A stretch of DNA of 64,000 nucleotides from Brevibacillus laterosporus DSM 25 (lineage in GTDB: Bacteria > Bacillota > Bacilli > Brevibacillales > Brevibacillaceae). This document shows positions 18,025 through 27,607 of this stretch, one piece after another. Below the pieces are notes generated by a model that made no database searches, was not told where the DNA came from, and was given only the letters and a program-made list of their open reading frames with translations. The first letter of the stretch is position 1; the number at the start of each line of letters is the position of its first letter. The position numbers were made by a program, and so were the translations under genes. The DNA lies in the NCBI RefSeq assembly GCF_002706795.1, contig NZ_CP017705.1, forward strand, positions 4,315,501 to 4,379,500. Reading direction: 5' to 3'.

Positions 18025-19839
18025 GTGAACAAAACCAAAACATTACCTAAACGAAACGAAGTACCTGACCAATTCAAATGGAAGCTGGAAGACATTTATC
18101 CTTCCAATAACGATTGGGAAAAAGACGCAGAGCTAGCAAAAACCTTGATCCAGAAAGTACAAAGCTTTAAGGGAAAATTGGCTGATTCTGGGAAGCAATT
18201 GTTAGAAGTGCTAACTTTAATGGATGAGATATCTCAATTGATTGAAAAACTGTACGTGTACGCTCGCATGAGAAGAGATGAAGATAATGGAAACTCTACA
18301 TACCAGGCTTTAACTGATCGGGCTACTTCTCTATCTACGCAGGTTTCTAGTGCACTTGCATATATTCAACCAGAAATTCTAGCAATAGAAGATGAGCGTC
18401 TTGAAGCCTTACTTAACGAAGAAAGTGGTTTAGATCATTACAGAAAATTTTTAGAGGTTGAGATTATTCGTTATAAGCCGCATACGTTGTCAGCTGAGGA
18501 AGAAGTCTTGCTTGCAGAAATGCGTGAGATTTCAGGTGCACCTTCTAACATCTTCACAATGTTAAATAATGCAGATATTAAATTTCCAATGGTTACGGAT
18601 GAAAATGGAGAAGAGGTTGAGCTGACAAAAGGTCGATATTCCCAATATATGGAGAGCAAGGATCGACGAGTGCGCCACGATGCTTTTAAGGCTATGTATG
18701 AAACATACCGAAATCATAAAAATACGATTGCAGCTACACTGATTGCAAGCGTAAAACGTGATGTATTTTATGCACGTACCCGGAAACATTCGTCTGCATT
18801 ACAGGCGTCTCTATTTAACGATAATGTAGATCAATCTGTATACGACAACCTCATTGCTACTATCCATAAGAATTTGCCTGAGCTACAACGTTATTTAGAT
18901 TTACGCAAAAAAATGTTGGGTGTAGATGAGCTTCATATGTATGACTTATATGTTCCGATTGTAGCGGAAGCCAATATGGAAATTCCTTATGAAGAGGCTG
19001 TTAAAACGGTGGAGGACTCACTAGCTCCACTCGGTGAGGAATATGGAAAAGTTTTACACGAAGGGTTCACTTCCGGTTGGGTAGATGTATATGAAAATCA
19101 AGGAAAAACGAGCGGTGCTTATTCGTGGGGAACATATTCTGTTCATCCTTACGTGTTAATGAATTATCAAGATAACCTAAATAACATGTTTACGTTAGCA
19201 CACGAAATGGGTCACGCGTTGCACAGCTATTACTCGCATAAAAATCAGCCGTATACGTATTCGCAATATCAGATCTTTGTTGCAGAAGTAGCTTCTACAT
19301 TAAATGAAGCACTATTAATGCAGCATTTACTTGAACAAACGACTGAAAAAGAAAAACGCATGTACCTGCTTAACTACTACTTAGAGCAGTTTAGAGCGAC
19401 TGTTTTCCGTCAGACCATGTTTGCAGAATTTGAGAAGATGATTCATGCTACCATTGAAGAAGGGCAAGCACTGACAGTAGACTCTCTTTCCAGTATGTAT
19501 CGCGAGTTAAATGTGAAATATTTCGGAGACTCTGTTGTGATCGACGAAGATATTGATCTTGAATGGGCAAGAATTCCTCATTTCTATAACAATTTCTACG
19601 TGTACAAATATGCCACTGGATTCTCAGCTGCTACTTCCCTATCGAAACAAATCTTGGAGGAGGGTGAACCGGCAGTAGAGCGCTATTTGAACTTCTTATC
19701 GAGTGGTGGTTCCGATTACCCGATTGAATTGTTGAAAAAAGCAGGAGTCAATATGGCAAAACCAGAACCGATTGAGGAAGCAATGGATGTCTTTAAAGGC
19801 TTGTTAGATGAATTGGAGCAATTAGTGTTATCTAAATAG
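18025..19839 (+). CDS. pepF: Oligoendopeptidase F (M3 family)
   Basis: 604 residues from GTG 18025, which follows AAAGGAGTG by nine bases; an upstream in-frame ATG at 17986 lacks a binding site. M3B metallopeptidase: zinc motif HEMGHALH at residues 393-400, with the third ligand in the ASTLNEALLM helix. It cleaves short peptides in the cytoplasm. The N-terminal half is the helical PepF lobe (KWKLEDIYPSNNDW). It is monocistronic with its own terminator. Confidence 0.93.
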   Translation: MNKTKTLPKRNEVPDQFKWKLEDIYPSNNDWEKDAELAKTLIQKVQSFKGKLADSGKQLLEVLTLMDEISQLIEKLYVYARMRRDEDNGNSTYQALTDRATSLSTQVSSALAYIQPEILAIEDERLEALLNEESGLDHYRKFLEVEIIRYKPHTLSAEEEVLLAEMREISGAPSNIFTMLNNADIKFPMVTDENGEEVELTKGRYSQYMESKDRRVRHDAFKAMYETYRNHKNTIAATLIASVKRDVFYARTRKHSSALQASLFNDNVDQSVYDNLIATIHKNLPELQRYLDLRKKMLGVDELHMYDLYVPIVAEANMEIPYEEAVKTVEDSLAPLGEEYGKVLHEGFTSGWVDVYENQGKTSGAYSWGTYSVHPYVLMNYQDNLNNMFTLAHEMGHALHSYYSHKNQPYTYSQYQIFVAEVASTLNEALLMQHLLEQTTEKEKRMYLLNYYLEQFRATVFRQTMFAEFEKMIHATIEEGQALTVDSLSSMYRELNVKYFGDSVVIDEDIDLEWARIPHFYNNFYVYKYATGFSAATSLSKQILEEGEPAVERYLNFLSSGGSDYPIELLKKAGVNMAKPEPIEEAMDVFKGLLDELEQLVLSK

Positions 19840-20166
19840 AGGCGCTGTAGAAGATCACAAAATGGAGGGTGTGTAACCCTCTTTTTTGTTTGCTAACTAT
19901 TACAGTTCGCATATAGAAGAACTAGCTCAAAGTAAGCAAGAATGCCGGTATGTCAATGCTTCAGTTGTGTGTCTGTTTCTTGAAGAGTAAGAAGATTCTT
20001 GGGTAACAGCATCGTTTTCTGTTACAATAATAAGTGAGAAATCGCTTTCGTAGACTTTCTTACAAACGCTTTCTACATAATAATTGCAGGGGATGCGTAT
20101 AAATCGGATGCCTAACAAAAGATAGACAGAGGCTTCACGTAGTTCGAAAAATAGGAGGAGTACACC
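19840..20166. other. Spacer between pepF and nagA
   Basis: It holds a terminator at 19865-19889 (GAGGGT/ACCCTC followed by six T) and then about 270 bp without a recognisable gene. I looked for a NagR/YvoA-type operator near nagA and did not find a convincing one. Confidence 0.5.
19865..19889 (+). terminator. Intrinsic terminator after pepF
   Basis: GAGGGT and ACCCTC flank GTGTA and are followed by TTTTTTG. Confidence 0.8.
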
Positions 20167-21336
20167 ATGACTGTTGGTCAAACACAAAAAATCATAAATG
20201 TGAATATTGTCACAGAAAAAGGCATTCTTGAACAGACCATTCTCCTTATGGAAAACGGAAAAATTATCTATGTAGGACCTGAAAATGGACAAGAAGCAGA
20301 GCATGTATATGATGGAAAAGGTGCAACTCTAGCACCAGGATTCATTGATTTACATGTGCACGGTGGGGCAGGTTTTGACTTTATGGATAGCACACAGGAA
20401 GCAGTTGACGGTATTTGTAGCTTCCATGCTCAGCACGGTACGACTGGTCTATTGGCTACTACTATGACAGCTCCTATCGAACGTAATCTTGAAATATTAG
20501 AATTTTATTCGAATATAAAGGAAAACAAAGGTGCCAAAGTAGTTGGCGTCCATATGGAAGGACCTTTCATAAATCCAGTTTTAAAAGGTGCCCAAAATGG
20601 AGAGTGGATTGAGCCTCCAACGCTTGCTAATATGCAAAGAGTCTTTTCTGTTGCTCGACCTGGATTAGTTAAGCTTATGACATTAGCACCTGAGTTGGTT
20701 ACTGAAGAAGAGGTTTTTGATCTATTACGTGAACAAAAGGTTGTCGCTTCTGTTGGCCATTCCTTACAAGATTATGATGGCGCGTGCCAATGTTTACGTA
20801 AAGGGGTAAATCATGCAACCCATTTGGGAAATGCGATGAAAGGCTTGCACCATCGTGATGTTGGTATTATCGGATTAGCAATGCAGAATCCAGAAATGAC
20901 ATTTGATTTTATCTGTGATGGCATTCACCTATCCCCAAACTTCATCCGTATTCTGGCAAAAGCATGCGAATTAAATCAGATGATGTTAATTACCGATGCG
21001 ATGCGTGCAGCAGGCCTAGATGATGGCCAATATGATCTGGGCGGACAAAATGTGACCGTTCGTGGAGATGAAGCTCGCCTTGCTGATGGTACATTAGCGG
21101 GTAGTGTCCTTACCTTAGATAAAGCATTGTCTAACTTTATGCGGTTTACAAAGATTCCTTTAGAAAAAGCAATTTACTTGCTTACAATGAACCAAGCAAA
21201 AAAATTAGGAATCAGTGATACAAAAGGTAGTATCGAAGTAGGTAAAGATGCGGACCTTGTACTGTTATCCAATGAATATCAGGTTATGGCTACTTGGGTA
21301 GAAGGAAAAATCGTATTTGAAAAGGCGGAGGACTAG
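20167..21336 (+). CDS. nagA: N-acetylglucosamine-6-phosphate deacetylase
   Basis: 389 residues, amidohydrolase superfamily. It converts GlcNAc-6-P to GlcN-6-P and acetate. Metal and substrate motifs are FIDLHVHGGAGFDFMD (about 59-74), the Glu in VHMEGPF, the His in VGHSLQDYDG and NHATHLGNAM, and the catalytic Asp in LITDAMRAAG. AGGAGGAG precedes the ATG. It abuts nagB with no gap, so the pair forms the standard amino-sugar catabolic operon. No GntR regulator gene is adjacent. Confidence 0.95.
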   Translation: MTVGQTQKIINVNIVTEKGILEQTILLMENGKIIYVGPENGQEAEHVYDGKGATLAPGFIDLHVHGGAGFDFMDSTQEAVDGICSFHAQHGTTGLLATTMTAPIERNLEILEFYSNIKENKGAKVVGVHMEGPFINPVLKGAQNGEWIEPPTLANMQRVFSVARPGLVKLMTLAPELVTEEEVFDLLREQKVVASVGHSLQDYDGACQCLRKGVNHATHLGNAMKGLHHRDVGIIGLAMQNPEMTFDFICDGIHLSPNFIRILAKACELNQMMLITDAMRAAGLDDGQYDLGGQNVTVRGDEARLADGTLAGSVLTLDKALSNFMRFTKIPLEKAIYLLTMNQAKKLGISDTKGSIEVGKDADLVLLSNEYQVMATWVEGKIVFEKAED

Positions 21337-22071
21337 ATGATGCAGGTAAAAGTTTTTGAGGATTATGATACACTTAGCCGTTATGCAGCAGATATTTTTT
21401 TAGAACAGATTGAAAAAAAGTCGGATTCAGTTCTTGGATTAGCTACGGGCGGAACACCTGAAGGATTCTATAAACACTTGATTGCTAGTTATCAAGATAA
21501 AAAGCTGGACTTTTCGACACTACGTACATTTAACCTAGACGAATATTATCCGATCAAGCGTGAGCATCCACAAAGCTATTGGACATTTATGAATGATTGT
21601 CTATTTGCCTATGTCAATATACCAACAAAAAATATTCACCTTCCTAATGGCGAAACCACCAATGTGGATGCAGAGTGCAACCGATATGAAGAAGAAATAG
21701 GACTAATCGGGGGAGTAGATATCCAGATTCTAGGAATAGGTGAAAATGGTCATATTGGCTTTAATGAACCAGGGGCTTCGTTCGATTCTCGGACTCGTAT
21801 GGTAGAGCTGACAAAGAACACGATTCAAGCTAACTCTCGCTATTTTGATAGTGTGGAGGATGTACCGCGCCATGCTATTACGATGGGGATTGCTAGCATT
21901 ATGCAAAGTAAAAAAATTGTAATTCTCGCAGCCGGTGTGAAAAAGGCAGAGGCAGTGGCGAAAGCGGTTCAAGGTGAAATAACCGAAGAGCTGCCAGCTT
22001 CTATTTTACAAAAGCATCCTGATGTCACCTTCCTTCTAGATAAGGAAGCAGCTTCTCTGTTGCAATCATAA
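21337..22071 (+). CDS. nagB: Glucosamine-6-phosphate deaminase
   Basis: 244 residues. It converts GlcN-6-P to fructose-6-P and ammonia. Motifs are LGLATGGTPEGFYKHL (33-48), FNLDEYYPI and GIGENGHIGFNEPG (about 132-145, with the catalytic His). The start is ATG 21337 or the adjacent ATG 21340; the second gives better spacing from GGCGGAGG. The C-terminal allosteric extension of E. coli NagB is absent, as in Bacillus enzymes. A terminator follows. Confidence 0.95.
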   Translation: MMQVKVFEDYDTLSRYAADIFLEQIEKKSDSVLGLATGGTPEGFYKHLIASYQDKKLDFSTLRTFNLDEYYPIKREHPQSYWTFMNDCLFAYVNIPTKNIHLPNGETTNVDAECNRYEEEIGLIGGVDIQILGIGENGHIGFNEPGASFDSRTRMVELTKNTIQANSRYFDSVEDVPRHAITMGIASIMQSKKIVILAAGVKKAEAVAKAVQGEITEELPASILQKHPDVTFLLDKEAASLLQS

Positions 22072-22091
22072 CTAGCAAGGAGTAACTCAGC

Positions 22092-22126
22092 AAAGACTGT
22101 CTATATTAAAGTAGACAGTCTTTTTC
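22092..22126 (+). terminator. Intrinsic terminator after nagAB
   Basis: AAAGACTGTCTA pairs with TAGACAGTCTTT across a short AT loop, followed by a T run. Confidence 0.85.
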
Positions 22127-22364
22127 TATTTTATGAAAGTGAAGGCTGAGCATATTCTTGTTTAAAAGGAAGATGATATATTTCCTTTTTTTATCTAAAA
22201 AGGTTTCTATGATTATTTTTGTATAAAATTATATTTTACTATATTTACCTTATGCTTTCAATCTCCGTCTTAAGTTGGATACAAGTTCCACCTGCTGACC
22301 GTTCTGTTATTTCAGAAAATTAGAGACAATAGAATAAAAAAGGAAAGAGCTGGGAGGAACAGAT

Positions 22365-23597
22365 GTGAGACGTGTTGTCGTGTCGGTTTTGAGTGCCTCT
22401 ATCTTGTTAGTTAGCGGCTGTGCGGGTAATGTGGAGCCAGTAGCTAGTGTGCAAGAGGAGAAAAATAACAAATGGGTGGAGACCTATAAAATTGAACAAG
22501 CACCAGCTTCAACTTTACTAGGATATTCAGGAGTAGTTGAAGCAAATAAACAGGTAATGCTAGGCTTCGGGAGTTCAGGAAAAATTGCACAATTGAATAC
22601 AGAGAAAGGGGCCCAGGTACAGCAAGGTCAGGTCTTGGCCTCTTTAGACGCAAAAGTATATCAGGTAGCTGCTCAGGCTGCCGCAGGGCAAGTACAATCC
22701 GCAGCTGTTGCCGCTCAGGAAACACGGAAAGGAGCTTCTCAAGAAGCACTGGCCCAGCAAAAAATCAAACTGGATCGAGAGCAACAAAATGCCACAGAGG
22801 CAAAAAAGGCTGCGAAGCAAGGAGAAGTTTTGTTTCAAGGTGGTGCGCTTTCAAAAAATGATTATGAGGCTCTTCTTCTCAAAGCAAAGCAAGCAGAGAT
22901 GAGTGTAAAAAATGAACAGATTGCACTTCAGGAGCTTCAAAGAGGGGCAAACCCAGATCAATTAGCTCGAGCAAGTGCCGCCATTACACAGGCAAACAGC
23001 GAGGCTGTACGAGCGCAGGAGAGTTTACAGCAAACCAAAATTATTGCCCCATTCTCTGGAACGATCATAGCGTTGCATGAACAGCAAGGGAAGGTTGTAG
23101 CTGGGGGACAAAGCATAATTGAGTTGGTTGATTTGAAAACGGTTAAGGTAGTCTTGTTCGTTGAGAGCGACGAAGTGGGATTTTTTACTGAGGGTAAGCA
23201 GGTAGAGGTACAGGGTGCTTCTGGTGTAGGAAGCAAGGGTACAATTCAATTTGTTTCGCCTGTAATTGACCCTGCGAACGGTAAATATCGAGTGGAGATT
23301 AACATGGCTAATTCAGAGAAAAAATGGCGGAGCGGTATGGTTGCGAATGTTAAGGTTCCTCGCCCATTGCAAGGATTTTTATTACCTCTAGAATGTGTAG
23401 GACTTACAAACGAGACCCATTTCGTCATGAAAGTCGAGAATGGAGTTGTCAAAAAACAACCTGTGGAAGTCGGACAGATTATTAATGGCAATATTGAAAT
23501 TGTAAAGGGTGTTTCTGTAGGGGAACAAGTGGTGAAAAGTGGAATTACCTATATCGTTGACGGTGAAAACGTAGCGGTGAAGGGAGTAAAACAATGA
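22365..23597 (+). CDS. RND efflux periplasmic-adaptor-type lipoprotein
   Basis: 410 residues from GTG 22365, preceded by GGGAGGA. The signal ends LVSGC, a lipobox, so it is anchored outside the membrane. After a lipoyl-like strand (GSSGKIAQLNTEKGAQVQQG) comes a long Gln/Ala/Lys-rich coiled coil (about 105-205), then the second lipoyl half (APFSGTIIALHEQQGKVVAG) and beta-barrel domains. This is the membrane-fusion architecture. It overlaps the transporter gene by ATGA. In a Gram-positive cell it would extend the RND pump into the wall. Confidence 0.88.
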   Translation: MRRVVVSVLSASILLVSGCAGNVEPVASVQEEKNNKWVETYKIEQAPASTLLGYSGVVEANKQVMLGFGSSGKIAQLNTEKGAQVQQGQVLASLDAKVYQVAAQAAAGQVQSAAVAAQETRKGASQEALAQQKIKLDREQQNATEAKKAAKQGEVLFQGGALSKNDYEALLLKAKQAEMSVKNEQIALQELQRGANPDQLARASAAITQANSEAVRAQESLQQTKIIAPFSGTIIALHEQQGKVVAGGQSIIELVDLKTVKVVLFVESDEVGFFTEGKQVEVQGASGVGSKGTIQFVSPVIDPANGKYRVEINMANSEKKWRSGMVANVKVPRPLQGFLLPLECVGLTNETHFVMKVENGVVKKQPVEVGQIINGNIEIVKGVSVGEQVVKSGITYIVDGENVAVKGVKQ

Positions 23598-26500
23598 GTA
23601 AACTCCTATCATTCTTTCTTCAACGAAAGCTTATTGTGTATCTTTTGACTCTGATGATTTTATTCACAGGCTTTGCTTCACTTGCTTCCTTTAAAGTATT
23701 TCTTGTGCCAAAAACAAATTTACCTTGGATTATTGCTAATATTTCTGGCGGATCACTTCCTCCCGAAGAGATGGAGAAAAAAGTGGCTGAGCGTGTAGAA
23801 AAAGAAGTGAAGGGAATGGAGGAAGTAAAGGATTATTTTTCATCCTCTTCTAGTGGTAACGTTCAAATCACTTTGGTAGCCAAGGAGGGAAAAGGTGAAG
23901 TAGCGAAACAGAAGCTGGAGAGCATTATCAACCGTGAACGAACCAATTTTCCGAAAGAAGTTGAACATAGTAATATTTATCAGGCCAATTATGGCGACGA
24001 AACTCTGATGGTGTTAGCTTTAACAGGTAACGATCCGCAATCATTATATAATTATGCTCAAGATACGCTTAAAGAAAGAATTGAGGCGGTAGCTGGAGTA
24101 AAAGGCGTAGAGATTAGTAAAGGAAGCTTTGAAAATAAAATTGCAATTACCTTATTGCCAGAGCGACTCTCCGCTTATCAGGTGACACCAGCACAGATTT
24201 ATCAGGAACTACAAAAACAAAATTGGAAACAAGCACTAGGGACACTTGATAACGCTGGCTATCAGACGGTAATTGAATTGGATAAGACGCTACATCATGT
24301 AGAGGAATTAAAGTCTGTAATGATCCCAACACCAAGGGGAATGACACTACTCAGCCAATTGGCAACCGTAAAAGATTTACGCGGAAGCGAGAGTGATCAA
24401 TCACTTGCTATCTATAAAGGAAAACCCTATATTGGTATATCAATAAAACGTACAGAGGGTAGTGAAATCATACCAACCCAAACAAGGGTTGAACAGCTTA
24501 TCGCCCAAATTAATCAAGATGCAAATGGAATTTATCATCTTACATCTATTTTTGAAGCAGCCTCTTTTATTGAACATTCGATTAGTAATTTGAGTAGAGA
24601 TGTTATGATCGGTGGAGCTCTCGCTATTTTGATATTATTCGTCTTTTTACGTAACTGGCGGGTCACGATGGTCATTGCTACAACGTTACCACTTTCTATT
24701 TTAATGACATTTATTGCTTTGAAAGTATTTGGCTATAATTTCGATATGGTAACCCTTATTTCTCTTAGTTTGTCAGTTGGTTTAATTGTTGACGCAGCGA
24801 TCGTGGTATTGGAGAGTATCTATCACTATCGCGAGCAAGGAAAAGCATTGCGAGAATCAATTTTGCTAGGAACAAAAGAGGTACTTACACCAGTATTATC
24901 GTCACAGATCACTATGGTAGTCGTATTCTTACCTTTAGTACTAGCAGGCTTTGATGAAGCGCTGACGCCTATTTTCACTACGATTGCTTTTACAGTGACG
25001 GCGGCTATTGTATCAGCTACGATTGTTTCGATTTTCTTTGTACCCATTTTCTCAGATAGTTTTTTAAAAAATGATAAGCAAAAAGTGAATGGAGAAAATC
25101 ACAAGGATAATCTCATGGTACGCTGGTTTGACCGTGTCTTGCATCTTTGTCTACGTCGACGATTTGTAACACTTGGTCTTGCCTTTCTCATGTTTTGCAG
25201 TATCTTTGTGCTGGCTCCCCATGTTAAAACCAATTTGGGGATTGATGTGAATGAAAACTTTATCTTTGCTGATATTACGTTGCCACATGGAACCTCTTTG
25301 GAAGGTGCAAAACAAGTCATTTCTCAAACGGAAGAGAAATTGGCTACGATAAAAGAAGTAAAAGATGCTTATATTGGTGGTAATCTTGAACGTCTACAGT
25401 TACAAATCGCGTTATTACCGAGAGCAGAACGCTCATTGGGCAAAGAAGAAATTGGCAAGCAAGTGATGGAAAAAACAAAAGAAGTAACAGGTGTAGAACG
25501 ATTTTCTTTCAGCACGGATAGTCCAGATGGTGGTGCAGTAACTGTCGAAGTAGAGATTTCAGGTAAAGATTTAGAGAAAGCGAAAGAACTGAGTGAGCAA
25601 GTATCAACAATGCTAGTTGGTATAGAGGGTATTTCGAGTGTTCGCAATGATTTTAGTGAAGGAAAAGAAAAGATTACACTAGTGCCTATAAAGGAAGCCA
25701 TGAATCGATTACAGGTTGACGAACGGGTACTAGCTCAACATTTATCCAGTATGATGGGTGAGCAGAAAGTGGCTGAACTTACAACAGACAGTACAAATGT
25801 GGATGTAATGGCTCGATTCCCTGAGCAAGAAATGAAACATCCTGAGCAACTCAAGAAAATGTTGATTCCCACTCAAAATCAAACCATGATACCGTTAGTA
25901 GATGTCGTCGAATGGAAGTATGGTAAGACTCCACAAAAAATTAATCACCGAAATGGAGAACGAGTAATTAAAGTGTCAGCTGATCTTGTTGGAATCGATC
26001 CAGGTAATGCGACCCGTTTGTTACAAACGAAGTTGGATCAACTGGTTGTTCCTGCTGGCTTGCAAGTGGAGTTAGCAGGTAGTCTTAAAGACCAAGAAAA
26101 CAATATGTCCAGTGCATTGTTTGTCTTTTTAGGTGCCATTGCTTGCATCTATCTAATTATGGTTGCCCAATTCGGACGTTTGTCGCATCCATTTATTATT
26201 ATGCTTACGCTACCTATGGCAGGTGTAGGTGTTGTTATGGGGCTAGTTTTGACACAGCGCATGATGACAGCCATGTCCATCATTGGCGTAATTATGCTAA
26301 TCGGAATTGTCGTTTCCAATGCGATTCTGTTAATTGACCGTATAAATTTACTTAGAAAGCGAGGAATACCGTTACAAGAAGCTATTATTAAAGGAACTCA
26401 TGACCGAGTACGCCCCGTTCTGATGACCAAAATTACAGCAATCCTGGGTATGGTACCAATGGCTTTGGCATTTGGGGATGGTGCTAGTTTAGAAGCTCCA

Positions 26501-26689
26501 CTGGCAACCGTAGTGATAGCTGGACTTATTTTTCACACGTTAGTTACACTGGTTTTGGTGCCCGTGCTGTATTCCGTATTTGAAGGAATTGATAATTGGT
26601 GGAACAATAAGAGGGAAAAACGTATGCAAAAGCGATTGAAGAGATCAATAGTGGCCACGTCGGAAGGTAACGTAGTAGAAGAAAAATAG
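23594..26689 (+). CDS. swrC: RND multidrug efflux transporter, SwrC/AcrB-like
   Basis: 1031 residues, full length for the HAE1 family. Two repeats each have one N-terminal helix, a large external loop and six membrane helices. The proton-relay region is in SLSVGLIVDAAIVVLESIYH (TM4, Asp-rich) and GIVVSNAILLIDRINLLRKR (TM10-11). Export of hydrophobic compounds such as surfactin-like lipopeptides is known for SwrC; here it is inference. It is coupled to the adaptor gene upstream. An Sfp-type phosphopantetheinyl transferase lies 180 bp downstream, which fits a lipopeptide-producing host. Confidence 0.9.
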   Translation: MSKLLSFFLQRKLIVYLLTLMILFTGFASLASFKVFLVPKTNLPWIIANISGGSLPPEEMEKKVAERVEKEVKGMEEVKDYFSSSSSGNVQITLVAKEGKGEVAKQKLESIINRERTNFPKEVEHSNIYQANYGDETLMVLALTGNDPQSLYNYAQDTLKERIEAVAGVKGVEISKGSFENKIAITLLPERLSAYQVTPAQIYQELQKQNWKQALGTLDNAGYQTVIELDKTLHHVEELKSVMIPTPRGMTLLSQLATVKDLRGSESDQSLAIYKGKPYIGISIKRTEGSEIIPTQTRVEQLIAQINQDANGIYHLTSIFEAASFIEHSISNLSRDVMIGGALAILILFVFLRNWRVTMVIATTLPLSILMTFIALKVFGYNFDMVTLISLSLSVGLIVDAAIVVLESIYHYREQGKALRESILLGTKEVLTPVLSSQITMVVVFLPLVLAGFDEALTPIFTTIAFTVTAAIVSATIVSIFFVPIFSDSFLKNDKQKVNGENHKDNLMVRWFDRVLHLCLRRRFVTLGLAFLMFCSIFVLAPHVKTNLGIDVNENFIFADITLPHGTSLEGAKQVISQTEEKLATIKEVKDAYIGGNLERLQLQIALLPRAERSLGKEEIGKQVMEKTKEVTGVERFSFSTDSPDGGAVTVEVEISGKDLEKAKELSEQVSTMLVGIEGISSVRNDFSEGKEKITLVPIKEAMNRLQVDERVLAQHLSSMMGEQKVAELTTDSTNVDVMARFPEQEMKHPEQLKKMLIPTQNQTMIPLVDVVEWKYGKTPQKINHRNGERVIKVSADLVGIDPGNATRLLQTKLDQLVVPAGLQVELAGSLKDQENNMSSALFVFLGAIACIYLIMVAQFGRLSHPFIIMLTLPMAGVGVVMGLVLTQRMMTAMSIIGVIMLIGIVVSNAILLIDRINLLRKRGIPLQEAIIKGTHDRVRPVLMTKITAILGMVPMALAFGDGASLEAPLATVVIAGLIFHTLVTLVLVPVLYSVFEGIDNWWNNKREKRMQKRLKRSIVATSEGNVVEEK

Positions 26690-26865
26690 ATAGTTGTAAT
26701 AGAAATAAAATAATCTAACAGAGGGAAGGGCTTTCGCAACGGCATTAGTAGCGATGAGAGCCTTTCTTTTATTTAGAACAAAATACTAATTCGAAAATTC
26801 CATGTGACATAGTAGATTTGTTTACTAATATCCTCTAAAATATGGAAAAGAGAGAGGGGAATTAC

Positions 26866-27564
26866 ATGACAAACGTATTTGCTCTACATATACCAGCAGA
26901 ACTAGAAGAGGATACATTTAATCATTTACTAGATCATGTATCCCCAGAAAAACGTGATAAAATCCTTCGATTCCGAAGACGGGAAGATGCCTATAGGGGA
27001 CTACTGGCTGATTTACTTGTTCGCTATATTTTATGCACACATCACTTCATTCCTCTAGATGAGATTCAATTTCAATACAATGAGTATGGTAAACCCTACT
27101 TGCCCAACTATACAAATTGCAACGTTAATTTGTCCCACTCTGGTGAATGGGTAGTGTGTGGAACAAGTGTTGAACCTGTAGGAGTAGACGTAGAACAGCA
27201 AAAGCCCATAGACATGGAAATTGCTAAGCATTACTTTTCAACACAAGAATACACGGATTTAGAAATGAAATCAGAAGGAGAAGAACAGCTGTCGTATTTT
27301 TATGACCTTTGGACGTTGAAGGAGAGCTACATGAAGGCAGTTGGGAAGGGACTATCCATTCCCCTTGCCTCTTTTTCCATAAGAAAGAATCTGAATGGAA
27401 CGATCGATTTTAGCGAAGAGACACCGTCAAAGACGAATTGGGTTTTTAAGCAGTATCACCTAGCTCCAGGATATCCATTGTCTGTGTGTAGTGCTAGTAA
27501 TCAGTTTGCAGAAGAGGTAAAAATGATCCGATTGGACGAACTGATCCAATATTTTATATTGTGA
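26866..27564 (+). CDS. sfp: 4'-phosphopantetheinyl transferase, Sfp type
   Basis: 232 residues from ATG 26866, which follows GAGAGGGG. It transfers phosphopantetheine from CoA to carrier proteins of NRPS, PKS or fatty acid synthases. The P2 and P3 signatures are GVDVEQQK (Asp108, Glu110) and FYDLWTLKESYMKAVGKGL (about 145-163, with the metal-binding Glu153 and Lys). The conserved VNLSHSGEWVV stretch precedes them. Length and motifs match the broad-specificity Sfp class. No NRPS gene lies in the window, so it probably acts in trans. Confidence 0.92.
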   Translation: MTNVFALHIPAELEEDTFNHLLDHVSPEKRDKILRFRRREDAYRGLLADLLVRYILCTHHFIPLDEIQFQYNEYGKPYLPNYTNCNVNLSHSGEWVVCGTSVEPVGVDVEQQKPIDMEIAKHYFSTQEYTDLEMKSEGEEQLSYFYDLWTLKESYMKAVGKGLSIPLASFSIRKNLNGTIDFSEETPSKTNWVFKQYHLAPGYPLSVCSASNQFAEEVKMIRLDELIQYFIL

Positions 27565-27607
27565 ATATAAATGAGAAGGTAAGTAGTAACGAAAAGGAGG
27601 AACGGAC

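Noticed and set aside
19890-20166. NagR/YvoA operator before nagA
   Set aside because: No TGGTCTAGACCA-like palindrome could be found in the spacer.
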